In this document: one piece after another, positions 8,056-15,141 of the stretch
Numbering within the stretch: the stretch's first letter is position 1
Layout of the letters: the number at the start of each line of letters is the position of its first letter
NCBI GenBank assembly: GCA_964402955.1
Contig: CAYOEZ010000104.1
Coordinates: 1 to 15,730, forward strand
Origin: CAYOEZ01 sp964402955
GTDB lineage: Bacteria > Chloroflexota > DTOL01 > DAOUCN01
DNA length: 15,730 bases
Direction: 5' to 3'
Notes under the pieces: model-generated
What the model was told of the DNA's origin: nothing
Databases searched by the model: none
Seen by the model: the letters and a program-made list of their open reading frames with translations, nothing else
Program-made: the position numbers and the translations under genes

Positions 8056-8922
8056 TCAGCCAAGTGACATGCGCGGGTCAAGCGCATCACGTAGCCCGTC
8101 CCCGGCGAAGTTGACCGACAGCACGGTAATCGCAATGGCCAGGGCCGACGGTATCCAGCGCCAGGGCATGCCCTGCAGCACAGGCAGCTCCAGGGCGGTC
8201 TGCAGCGTTGATCCCCAGCTCGGCATCGGCTCTTGCACTCCTAGTCCAAGGAAGCTGAGAGTCGCCTCAGTCATGATCGCGCCTGCCAGACCCAAGGTGC
8301 ATGCCACCACGATGGGTCCCACGATGTTCGGCAGCATGTGCCGCACCACGATGCGAGGCCAGGTTTGGCCGACACAGACCGCAGCGATGACGAAGTCCTG
8401 CTTTCGCAACGCCAGCATCTGGCCCCGTGCCAGCCGGCACAAACCGGTCCAACCAAACAGCCCGATGATGGCCATGATGTTGAAGATACTCGGCGGCAGA
8501 ACGACAGCAGCCGTGATGATCAGGAGGAGGGTTGGAAAGCACATCATCACATCGGTGAAACGCATGATTAGATTGTCTACCCTACCCCCCAGGTAGCCGG
8601 CGATGCTTCCCAACGTGACACCAATGATAGCCTGAATTCCAACCGCAACCAGGCCGACAGCCAAAGACACCCTGGCTCCGTAGACCAGCCGGGTCCAGCC
8701 ATCACGGCCCACCCCATCGGTACCCAGGATGTGGGCTGCAGTGGGCGGCCGGTTGATCTCCTTGAGCCGTATCGTGGAAGGGTTCTCTCCCCCAGTGAAG
8801 AGCGGGGCCAAGATCGCCATGAAGGCGAGAATGGTGAGGATGGTCAGGCCCAGCATCCCGAGACGATGCCGTCGCAGCCTGCGCCAAAAACGGCTGCGCG
8901 GCGATACGTGAGTTTGATGCAC
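8056..8922 (-). CDS. ABC transporter permease, DppC/OppC type
   Basis: A 288-residue inner-membrane permease of the binding-protein-dependent importer family. An N-terminal membrane segment (about 22-42) is followed by the OppC-type motif HILGTDGVGRD (64-74), further hydrophobic segments, the cytoplasmic coupling loop (about 178-199, ending RHMLPN) that contacts the ATPase, and the LSFLGLGVQEPMPSWG signature (222-237). The start is GTG at 8922, with GGAG 9 nt upstream. It follows the DppB-type gene by 69 nt and should form a heterodimer with it. Its EAA loop is somewhat divergent (FVIAAVCVGQTWPRI instead of A-ARALG). No ATPase gene follows it in this window. Confidence 0.92.
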   Translation of the reverse strand: MHQTHVSPRSRFWRRLRRHRLGMLGLTILTILAFMAILAPLFTGGENPSTIRLKEINRPPTAAHILGTDGVGRDGWTRLVYGARVSLAVGLVAVGIQAIIGVTLGSIAGYLGGRVDNLIMRFTDVMMCFPTLLLIITAAVVLPPSIFNIMAIIGLFGWTGLCRLARGQMLALRKQDFVIAAVCVGQTWPRIVVRHMLPNIVGPIVVACTLGLAGAIMTEATLSFLGLGVQEPMPSWGSTLQTALELPVLQGMPWRWIPSALAIAITVLSVNFAGDGLRDALDPRMSLG

Positions 8923-8975
8923 GTCGTCAGTCTCCTTCTCCTTGCGAGCATGGACAGCGGTTCTTGAAGTTGGCC

Positions 8976-8992
8976 GGCCAGCATAGCTGGCC
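8976..8992. other. Intercistronic hairpin at the end of the DppB-type gene
   Basis: A perfect 7-bp inverted repeat (GGCCAGC and GCTGGCC, 3-nt loop) overlaps the last base of the DppB-type gene's TAG stop. No T-tract follows in the minus direction, so read-through into the next permease gene is expected; it may only stabilise or process the mRNA. Confidence 0.45.
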
Positions 8993-9954
8993 TATTCATA
9001 GCTCACGCGTGGATCAACAACGGCATACGCGATGTCCGTGATCAAGTTGCCAAGCAGCACGGCAACGGCCGCCACGAAATTGATTCCCAGGATGAGCGCG
9101 TAGTCTCGGCTGCGGATTGCATTAAGGGTGAAGCTACCCATCCCCGGCCAGACGAAGATAGTTTCAATAACGATTGAACCGCCGAGTAACCACGGTATCT
9201 GCAGTCCAATCATAGTGAGAACAGGAATGAGGGCATTACGCAAAGCGTGGCGTGTCAAGATCACCCTTTCCGCCAGTCCTTTGGCCCGCGCGACAGTGAT
9301 ATACTCCTGGCGAATCACATCCAGAAAACTCGACCGGGTGTAGCGCATGAAGGTGGCGACGCTGCCCAAGCCGAGGACTGACGCGGGTAGTATCAGGTGG
9401 TGCAGGCGAGTGAGTAGGCCCCCGGTCTCGCCAAGAGGACTGGCGCCGAGGGTCGGGAAGAGCTGTAGCTTGAGCGAAAAAACGACAATCGCGAAGATCG
9501 CGAACACAAAGCCGGGCGTTGAGACCCATATGAAGCCAAGCAAGGTCAGGAGCTGGTCAAGCCACGAATACTGCTTGACCGCCGAGATGATGCCTAAGGT
9601 CACCCCCACAAAGACGCCGAAGATCAGCGAAGTGACGGTTAGTTGCAGCGTGTTGGGCAGGCGTTGCAGTATCTCTTTGATAACAGGCTGGCCTGACGCA
9701 AGGGAGTAACCAAGGTTGCCGCGTGCTACCTCACCGAGCCAGAGGAAATAGCGCTCGTAGGCTGGTTTGTTCAGGCCTAATGCCTCGCGCATTTCGTGCA
9801 GTTGTTCCTCTGATCTCAAGTAGGACGCGTCGGGTGGCATCATAGCCGCGACATAGTCGCCTGGCATTGCCTCAGTTAGGACAAAGACAATGATGGTGGT
9901 TCCGATCAAGAGCGGAATCGACGTGAGCAGACGACGTATGATATATCTCGTCAC
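8992..9954 (-). CDS. ABC transporter permease, DppB/OppB type
   Basis: A 320-residue permease of the peptide/oligosaccharide importer family. An N-terminal membrane anchor (about 9-28) is followed by a periplasmic segment with the typical REALGLNKPAYERYFLWLGEVARGNLG stretch near 56-82, then the transmembrane domain from about 100. The EAA coupling loop is canonical (EYITVARAKGLAERVILTRHALRNALIP in two parts, 217-244), and the C-terminus ends DPRV as in the family. The start is GTG at 9954, with AAAGGAG 6 nt upstream; stop TAG. It lies 66 nt downstream of the ROK regulator and is the first transport gene of the unit. Confidence 0.93.
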   Translation of the reverse strand: MTRYIIRRLLTSIPLLIGTTIIVFVLTEAMPGDYVAAMMPPDASYLRSEEQLHEMREALGLNKPAYERYFLWLGEVARGNLGYSLASGQPVIKEILQRLPNTLQLTVTSLIFGVFVGVTLGIISAVKQYSWLDQLLTLLGFIWVSTPGFVFAIFAIVVFSLKLQLFPTLGASPLGETGGLLTRLHHLILPASVLGLGSVATFMRYTRSSFLDVIRQEYITVARAKGLAERVILTRHALRNALIPVLTMIGLQIPWLLGGSIVIETIFVWPGMGSFTLNAIRSRDYALILGINFVAAVAVLLGNLITDIAYAVVDPRVSYE

Positions 9955-10020
9955 GGGCCACTCCTTTCGACGTCAGGACACGAGGGAACTGCTGACCATC
10001 TCCCGGCTTGGCTGTACCGG

Positions 10021-11256
10021 CTACGGCATCTTTTGCAACACCATGTAATCCATGGTCGCGTTTAAGACAACCATAGTAGCACCCATCGTCACAGCTCGAT
10101 ACCCCAAAGAAGACGCCACAAGTTGGGGAGTATAGGGAAGAATGCCATCTAGCCGCTGCAAGATCGGTCCGATCAGCAGATCGGCGGACTTGGCGACGCC
10201 ACCACTAAGGATGACTATCGCTGGATCCAGCAAAGCGCTTATATTGGCAATGGCTACAGCCAAATGATCGACAGTTTCGCTCACAACCTGTTGAGCCCAT
10301 GCCTCGCCCCGGCGCGCCGAAGCAAAAACGTACTCTGCGGTCAGGTCTGCAACTGGAAGAGTCCAACCCTGCTGATCGAAAACCCGGCGAGCGCGCACAG
10401 CAATAGCCCTGCCTGACGCCACCTCTTCTAGTGCACCGTATTGATCGTAGCGTCGCCCGAGGAATTCGGTTCCCGGCAGTACGTACCCAATCTCGCCAGC
10501 GTATTGGTGATATCCCCGGTAGAGCATGCCATTGATGACAACGCCCGCTCCAATACCTGTTCCCACAGCGACACACACCAGACTTGGCGCTCCCCGACCT
10601 GCCCCAAACCCCCATTCACCCAGAGCAGCCAAGTTCACATCGTTTTCCACAATGACCGGAACTTGGAACCGTTTGGCTATCAGATCCCTAAGTGGCAAAT
10701 CGCGCCAGCCCAGACTTGGCGCCCAAACAACAATGCCATTGGGATTCAGGGTCAATCCCGCCACGCCAACCCCTATGCCGAGGATACGCTGTCCATTTGG
10801 CCGGGGCGCGGCAAAGAGTTGCTCAATCATCTCCCATAGGCGATCTAGAGCATCTGTTCTGTCAGTAGTGTTGTACTGCATATAGGTCTCATATTGGATG
10901 GTGCCAGCGAGATCAGCTACTGTACCGAAGATTTTGGCACCGCCCAAATCTACCCCCACAACGGCGTATGTATGCCCCGTGAATTCCAGGAGAGAACGAG
11001 GTCGTCCCATGCGGCCATTGGCTTTGCCGGCAGGGCGTACCAGGTCCTCAGCGACTAGTTCGTCCACCACTCTCATCACGGTCGGCAAACTCATGCCCAC
11101 TCGTTTGGCGATCTCCGAGCGGGAGATCGGACTCTCTTGCCGGAGAAGCTCAAGAATGGACGACCGGTTTGTACGGCGCATGAGGGTAGCACTCACCGGC
11201 TCTCTCACCAGTGCGGTTGCTACAATAGGATTGCTCTCAGGCAATCTAGGATCCAA
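10021..11256 (-). CDS. ROK-family transcriptional regulator (NagC/XylR type)
   Basis: A 411-residue regulator: winged helix-turn-helix at about 31-78 (SRSEIAKRVGMSLPTVMRVVDEL), then a ROK sugar-kinase-like domain with the phosphate motif DLGGAK (103-108), ENDVN containing Asp206, and VGTGIGAGVVINGMLYRG (231-248). Such proteins usually repress sugar-uptake operons and let go of DNA when a sugar binds. Two usual features are altered: the family His in the GEIGH motif is Tyr258, and the CxCGxxGC zinc motif is replaced by RRYDQYGA before LEE, so zinc binding is not expected. The start is TTG at 11256 with GAGGT 6 nt upstream; an internal ATG (11181) would trim 25 residues but keep the HTH. It heads the cluster behind the promoter at 11360-11388 and probably regulates itself and the genes after it. 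Stop TAG. Confidence 0.9.
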   Translation of the reverse strand: MDPRLPESNPIVATALVREPVSATLMRRTNRSSILELLRQESPISRSEIAKRVGMSLPTVMRVVDELVAEDLVRPAGKANGRMGRPRSLLEFTGHTYAVVGVDLGGAKIFGTVADLAGTIQYETYMQYNTTDRTDALDRLWEMIEQLFAAPRPNGQRILGIGVGVAGLTLNPNGIVVWAPSLGWRDLPLRDLIAKRFQVPVIVENDVNLAALGEWGFGAGRGAPSLVCVAVGTGIGAGVVINGMLYRGYHQYAGEIGYVLPGTEFLGRRYDQYGALEEVASGRAIAVRARRVFDQQGWTLPVADLTAEYVFASARRGEAWAQQVVSETVDHLAVAIANISALLDPAIVILSGGVAKSADLLIGPILQRLDGILPYTPQLVASSLGYRAVTMGATMVVLNATMDYMVLQKMP

Positions 11257-11338
11257 TTAAGTACCTCGAAGTTAGAGGGATGATCTTGCGCAGAACATGA
11301 CGGATAGCGCGGGTGCTGGGAGTAGTGGACAATCTAGA

Positions 11339-11361
11339 CTTGGTTACTAACTGTAAGTAAG
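11339..11361. promoter_or_regulatory. Candidate ROK operator
   Basis: An imperfect inverted repeat: CTTGGTTAC, 5-nt centre TAACT, GTAAGTAAG; 7 of 9 arm positions are complementary. Its edge overlaps the -10 box of the minus-strand promoter and it covers the predicted start site, a classic repressor position. The size and two-arm form match operators of ROK regulators such as XylR. The binding partner is inferred from gene order. Confidence 0.55.
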
Positions 11362-11388
11362 TATATCATATGGGATGCGAGTTGTCAA
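11360..11388 (-). promoter_or_regulatory. Sigma-70-type promoter for the ROK/ABC cluster
   Basis: Read on the minus strand: -35 TTGACA (11388-11383), a 17-nt spacer, and -10 TATACT (11365-11360). This is a perfect -35 and 5 of 6 matches at -10 with optimal spacing. The predicted start near 11353 leaves a leader of about 97 nt before the TTG start at 11256. Confidence 0.75.
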
Positions 11389-11403
11389 TAGATTTTTCCT
11401 CTG

Positions 11404-11452
11404 TGTCAGCAACGACTGAAAAGTGGACAGTTGATGCGTCAAAAGTGGACTG
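11404..11452. mobile_element. Possible solo end of an IS21-like element
   Basis: The stretch starts TGTCAGC and carries two copies of AAAAGTGGAC (11419-11428 and 11441-11450, 22 bp apart). IS21-family ends begin with TGT and hold short repeated blocks of this kind. No istA/istB-like gene is present, so at most a terminal scar remains. It lies between the two divergent promoters. A weaker relative, AGTAGTGGAC, occurs at 11321-11330. Confidence 0.35.
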
Positions 11453-11522
11453 TGTGTGGTAGACTTCGCCGCGGCAGAGTCTCCCAGATCTGCAACTTGA
11501 AAAGACCCTATCGTCCTCCCTC

Positions 11523-11551
11523 TTGACACAACACCCCACATCCGCTAGAGT
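11523..11551 (+). promoter_or_regulatory. Candidate sigma-70-type promoter for the aminotransferase
   Basis: -35 TTGACA (11523-11528), 17-nt spacer, -10 TAGAGT (11546-11551). The -35 is perfect and the -10 matches 4 of 6. The predicted start near 11558 gives a leader of about 64 nt. Confidence 0.5.
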
Positions 11552-11621
11552 ATCCTCAGGCCCGTGGTATGCCCGCGTTGTCACCGTTCCTCCATTTTTA
11601 GGGCGTTGAAGGAGATCGCAC

Positions 11622-12989
11622 ATGGACAGTCGCGTCGCTGACACGACCAGCGTCAAGGACCCTCAGTTGCTGAGCCACATCGTGGTTGACTTCAAACAGA
11701 TGAAGGATTTCGTCAAGAATCCTTTGATCATGGAACGGGCCGATGGCGTCCGCTACTGGGATGTCGACGGCAAGTCCTATCTGGACGGGCTTTCCGGCGT
11801 CTTCGTCGTCAACATCGGCCACAACAACTGCCACGTGATCGAGGCAATGAAGGCGCAGCTCGACAAGATCGCCTTCGCGCCACCCCTCCACGGCACCAAC
11901 GAGCCGGCGGTGCGCCTGGCGGCGAAAATCGCATCGATCACACCCGGCGACCTGAACACGGTCAAGCTGCTCAATAGCGGCTCCGAAGCGACGGAAGCGG
12001 CCATGAAACTGGCCCGCCAGTATCACATCCAGTCGGGCCATCCTAACAAGTTCAAGGTCATCTCTCGCTACTATGGCTATCACGGTGCCACCATGGGCGC
12101 GCTGGGAGCGACCGGCACGACTAAGCGGCGCTGGATGTTTGAGCCGTTTGCGCCCAGCTACGTCAAAGTGCAGCCGCCGCACTGCTATCGTTGCCCCTAC
12201 GGACTGAACTATCCCGGCTGCAACATTCTGTGCGCGCACATCGTGCGTGAAGTGATCAAGATGGAAGGGCCACAGACGGTCTCGGCCTTCATCGTCGAGC
12301 CGATCGGCAACACGGGCGGCATCATCACCCCGCCCATGGAGTACTTCCCCATCCTGCGCGAAATCTGCACCGAGTTCAACGTGTTGCTGATTTTCGACGA
12401 GGTCTTGACGGGGTTTGGCCGCACCGGCAACCTGTTTGCGGCGCAGACGTTTGGTGTGACGCCGGATATCATTTGCATGGGCAAGGGCATCACGAGCGGT
12501 TATGCCCCCATGTCGGCGATGGCCTTCAGCGACAAGGTCGAGAAGGCGTTCTGGGGCGAGGGCGACGCCGACATCCAGTTTGCCCACGGCCACACCTATG
12601 GCGGCAACCCGCTCAGCGCGGCGGCGTCGCTGGCGGTCATCGACGTTTTGCTGGAACAAGACCTGCCCGGGCGGGCGCGCGAGATGGGCGCGTACCTGCG
12701 CCAGCGTCTGGAGGGCCTGTCGAGGTTCGGTATCATCGGCGAAGTGCGGGGCAAGGGCCTGCTGCTGGGGGTCGAGTTGGTCAAGAATCCCGCCACGAAG
12801 CAGGCCTGGCCGGAGAAGACGCGCATCGGTGTGCAGATCGGCGAGGAATGCCTGCAGCGCGGGCTGATCATTCGCTTCGATCCCGATTGGATCGCCCTGG
12901 CGCCGCCGCTTATCATCACCAGGGCAGAAATCGATGAGATGATGGACATTCTTGAGGCCAGCATCGCCGCCGTTCTGGCGCGGTGTTGA
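11622..12989 (+). CDS. Class III PLP-dependent aminotransferase
   Basis: A 455-residue aminotransferase of the omega-amino acid/GabT/BioA type, moving an amino group between an amine or omega-amino acid and a 2-oxo acid; cytoplasmic and usually dimeric. Visible motifs are NSGSEATEAAMKLAR (cofactor phosphate, 118-132), YYGYHGAT (150-157), IVEPI (224-228), FDEVLTGFGRTG with the pyridine-ring Asp259, the PLP lysine Lys288 in CMGKG, and GHTYGGNP. A cysteine group (Cys188, Cys191, Cys200, Cys204: HCYRCPYGLNYPGCNILC) is a feature of one subgroup and may bind metal; that is inference. ATG 11622 has AAGGAG 7 nt upstream. It is divergent from the ROK regulator and appears to have its own promoter. Its third codon positions look richer in G and C than the ROK gene's. 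The substrate is not determinable. Confidence 0.92.
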   Translation: MDSRVADTTSVKDPQLLSHIVVDFKQMKDFVKNPLIMERADGVRYWDVDGKSYLDGLSGVFVVNIGHNNCHVIEAMKAQLDKIAFAPPLHGTNEPAVRLAAKIASITPGDLNTVKLLNSGSEATEAAMKLARQYHIQSGHPNKFKVISRYYGYHGATMGALGATGTTKRRWMFEPFAPSYVKVQPPHCYRCPYGLNYPGCNILCAHIVREVIKMEGPQTVSAFIVEPIGNTGGIITPPMEYFPILREICTEFNVLLIFDEVLTGFGRTGNLFAAQTFGVTPDIICMGKGITSGYAPMSAMAFSDKVEKAFWGEGDADIQFAHGHTYGGNPLSAAASLAVIDVLLEQDLPGRAREMGAYLRQRLEGLSRFGIIGEVRGKGLLLGVELVKNPATKQAWPEKTRIGVQIGEECLQRGLIIRFDPDWIALAPPLIITRAEIDEMMDILEASIAAVLARC

Positions 12990-13332
12990 GAACGTCCCCG
13001 CTCCGCGAGGACAGGCTGACGAATGCAGATTCGACGCAGATCTCCGCAGAAAAACACGGCAGCGTTTGTCTGCGGCTTGTATGAACATTCGGCATTTGGT
13101 TCCGCAATGCCTGACGCCAGGCTGAAGCCATGCGCTACAAAGACGAAGCCCTTCGGGCTGAATCGCAACCGCAGGAAGGCCCCGCAAATGGCTTTGTTTA
13201 CGTAGCACGGCGGCTTCAGCGCCGTCAGCCTGAGACAGTAACGCTATCAGATGATCTTCATGCCAGCGTCCTCAAAATATCACGGCTGGCTCTTTCATCA
13301 TGCGGATCCTACTCCAGAACAACGAGGTGTCT
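12990..13332. other. Intergenic spacer with repeat-like sequence, no gene
   Basis: No convincing coding frame is seen here. Around 13026-13054 GCAGA recurs three times at about 11-bp spacing (GCAGATTCGACGCAGATCTC...), a form known to me as dispersed intergenic repeat sequence. The larger palindromic element at 13111-13228 fills much of the rest. There is no clear terminator behind the aminotransferase and no clear promoter before the phosphodiesterase. Confidence 0.5.
13111..13228. repeat. Degenerate palindromic (REP/MITE-like) element
   Basis: The outer arms are complementary: CTGACG-ccag-GCTGAAGCC (13111-13129) against GGCTTCAGC-gc-CGTCAG (13212-13228). Inside lies a small hairpin, AGCCC-TTC-GGGCT (13147-13159), and partly matching inner segments (GCGCTACAAAG on the left, CTTTGTTTACGTAGC on the right). 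The whole folds into a branched hairpin. It has no coding capacity and resembles non-autonomous palindromic repeats. Confidence 0.55.
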
Positions 13333-14121
13333 ATGCCCCCGGCTGTGTTGATTGCTATCGACGGTTTGCGACCCGATGCGCTGGCCGCGGCGCACTGTCC
13401 CACTCTCGCCTCGCTGCGCAGGCGTGGCGCCTGTACACTGCGCGCCCGCTCCGTCGTTCCTCCCGTTTCATTACCGTGCTTCGTCTCGATCTTTCGCAGC
13501 CAGCCGCCACAGCAGCATGGTGTGACCAGCAACGTCTGGGCGCAGCCGGCGCAGCCGGTGCTGGGGCTGGCCGATGTCGCTCGTGGCAGCAGCCTGCGCT
13601 GCGGCTTCTTCCACAACTGGGAGCCGCTGCGCAATGTCAGCATCCCCGGCGCACTGCACGTCTCGTTCTTCCGCGACAACTTGCACGATGGCGCCCCGGG
13701 CGACGGACTGATCGCACATGAGGCTATGCGCTATATGCGCGACGATGCCCCGGACTTCGTTTTTGTGTATCTGGGCAGCCTGGACATTGCCGGGCACGAC
13801 TACGGTTGGATGTCGGATGAATACATGAGGCGGCTGGAGTCGTTGGACGGACTGGTGGGGCTGTTGCTGGAGGCGCTGCCTGCGGGGGCGACGGCGCTGG
13901 TCACGGCTGATCATGGCGGCCATGAGCGTCAGCATGGCCTCGATGTGCCTGAGGATATGACGGTGCCGTTGTTTGTTGTCGGGCCGGCAATCCGGCCCGG
14001 CCATGAGATCAGCGCTCCTGTCAGTCTACTCGATGTGGCGCCGACGCTGGCTCGTGTGCTGGGGCTGACCGCGCCGCGCGAGTGGCGAGGGCGATGCCTG
14101 GATGAGGCATTCGTCTCGTGA
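13333..14121 (+). CDS. Alkaline-phosphatase-superfamily phosphodiesterase/hydrolase
   Basis: A 262-residue, two-metal hydrolase of the type I phosphodiesterase/nucleotide pyrophosphatase branch. Expected metal and catalytic residues are present in order: Asp10 (AIDGLRPD), Ser46 as nucleophile in PPVSLP (often Thr), Asp151 and His155 (SLDIAGHDYG), Asp193-His194 (TADHGGH) and His201. It is compact for the family but reaches from the first metal Asp to the last His. ATG 13333 is preferred because GAGGT stands just before it (4 nt spacing, tight) and the protein begins straight with the first beta strand; an ATG at 13300 has no ribosome site. No signal peptide, so cytoplasmic. Its stop is 6 bp from the stop of the convergent epimerase gene. 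The substrate (phosphodiester, phosphomonoester or phosphonate) is unknown. Confidence 0.85.
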   Translation: MPPAVLIAIDGLRPDALAAAHCPTLASLRRRGACTLRARSVVPPVSLPCFVSIFRSQPPQQHGVTSNVWAQPAQPVLGLADVARGSSLRCGFFHNWEPLRNVSIPGALHVSFFRDNLHDGAPGDGLIAHEAMRYMRDDAPDFVFVYLGSLDIAGHDYGWMSDEYMRRLESLDGLVGLLLEALPAGATALVTADHGGHERQHGLDVPEDMTVPLFVVGPAIRPGHEISAPVSLLDVAPTLARVLGLTAPREWRGRCLDEAFVS

Positions 14122-14127
14122 GGTTGC

Positions 14128-14955
14128 TTACTTAGCCTCTGACCTGGGAATCAACCGTCGCAGATATTCGATAGCCTGACGCGCGGCGGTGTCGGGATCG
14201 GGGTAGGGCAGGATTTCCACGGTGGTATAGCCGTCGTAGCCGATGCGCTGCAGGCAGGTGACGATGGCTGGAAAGTCCAGATGTCCCTGCCCGGGGGCGA
14301 GGCGATTGCTGTCGGCGAAATGGACGTAGCCGACGAGCTTGCCCGCCTGCTCAAAGCTGCCGGTAATTGATGCGTCCTCGATGTTCATGTGGAAGACGTC
14401 GGGCATGATCTTGACGTTGGGGCGGGCGATCGTGGCCATGAGCGCGATGGCGTCGCCGACGCTGTTGATGAAGTTGATCTCGTAACGATTGACCGGCTCG
14501 AGCAGAATGTCGACGCCCAGGGGAGCGGCGAAGTCAGCGCACTCGCGGATGCACTCGACGAAGCGTCCTTCCGCCACAGCGCGCGTCTCGCCATCGTGAA
14601 TGTAGCCGCGGGCGCGCCCCAGGTTGACGCGGCTCTTGAAGGGCGTGGCAAACTCGGCCAGGCCCTTGACGATGGACACGGCGCGTTGGCGCACAGTGGG
14701 GTCGGGATTGGTCATCCACACTCTCGCTTCGGCGAAGACGCGGCCGGTGGAGATGGCCGCCAGATCCATGTCGTAGTCTGACAGCAGCGATCCGATGAGC
14801 CTGGCGTCGGCCTGCCCAGCGTCGGCGAGGGCAAGCTCGATAGCGTCGTAGCCCATCGTCGCTGCCTTCTTGATGCTGACGTCGAGCCTGTCGCGAAAGA
14901 CGACGAAAGCGCTGGGCAACGCGTCTTCGGGCGCAATGGCGAGTCCGATCTTCAT
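14128..14955 (-). CDS. Sugar isomerase/epimerase (xylose isomerase-like TIM barrel)
   Basis: A 275-residue protein of the AP-endonuclease-2/xylose-isomerase-like family, the fold of D-tagatose 3-epimerase, hydroxypyruvate isomerase and inosose-type enzymes. The four metal ligands sit where that epimerase has them: Glu153 (LLEPVNRYE), Asp186 (MPDVFHMN), His212 (YVHFADSNR) and Glu247 (TVEILP), so a Mn-dependent keto-sugar isomerase or epimerase is likely. ATG 14955 has AAGGAG 6 nt upstream; the frame is open further back to 15138 but that part crosses the hairpin and promoter and is unlike the family. It runs convergent to the phosphodiesterase and divergent to the heparinase-like gene. A match to any one sugar cannot be made. 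Confidence 0.88.
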   Translation of the reverse strand: MKIGLAIAPEDALPSAFVVFRDRLDVSIKKAATMGYDAIELALADAGQADARLIGSLLSDYDMDLAAISTGRVFAEARVWMTNPDPTVRQRAVSIVKGLAEFATPFKSRVNLGRARGYIHDGETRAVAEGRFVECIRECADFAAPLGVDILLEPVNRYEINFINSVGDAIALMATIARPNVKIMPDVFHMNIEDASITGSFEQAGKLVGYVHFADSNRLAPGQGHLDFPAIVTCLQRIGYDGYTTVEILPYPDPDTAARQAIEYLRRLIPRSEAK

Positions 14956-14990
14956 GGGAGGCTCCTTGGTATCGCATCTGGCTGGAGTGC

Positions 14991-15019
14991 ATTGTACCAC
15001 AGATCGGCCTCGCGGTGGA
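14991..15019 (-). promoter_or_regulatory. Candidate promoter of the epimerase gene
   Basis: Read on the minus strand, TACAAT (14996-14991) matches 5 of 6 bases of the -10 consensus and stands about 30-35 nt before the ATG. The best -35 hexamer, TTCCAC 18 nt upstream, is weak (3 of 6). The call rests mainly on the -10 box. Confidence 0.35.
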
Positions 15020-15062
15020 AGAAGCAGTTTACTCGAACGGGCAAGTGGTGTGAACTTCGTTA

Positions 15063-15097
15063 AGAGTTCCGATCTCTTTTGGAGAGATCGGAACTCT
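15063..15097. repeat. Perfect 15-bp inverted repeat (hairpin) in the divergent spacer
   Basis: AGAGTTCCGATCTCT, 5-nt loop, AGAGATCGGAACTCT. The stem can be lengthened by three pairs (GTT at 15059-15061 with AAC at 15098-15100) if one A is bulged. It sits 44 nt upstream of the heparinase-like start and about 65 bp upstream of the epimerase -10 box. It could be an operator for a dimeric regulator, a leader hairpin or a dispersed repeat. Confidence 0.7.
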
Positions 15098-15141
15098 AAC
15101 GATGCAGCGTATCGTGACTCAAAGAAAGAAGGAGACAAGAC

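Noticed and set aside
11598..13208. Long open frame antisense to the aminotransferase
   Set aside because: It overlaps a gene with complete class III motifs; the antisense protein is rich in His, Arg, Asp and Ala with no recognisable domain, as expected for a GC-rich shadow.
15063..15097. Sequencing-adapter contamination, since TTCCGATCT/AGATCGGAA also occurs in a common adapter
   Set aside because: Only about 9 bases agree and the flanking bases differ from the adapter on both sides; the inverted repeat is longer than the match.
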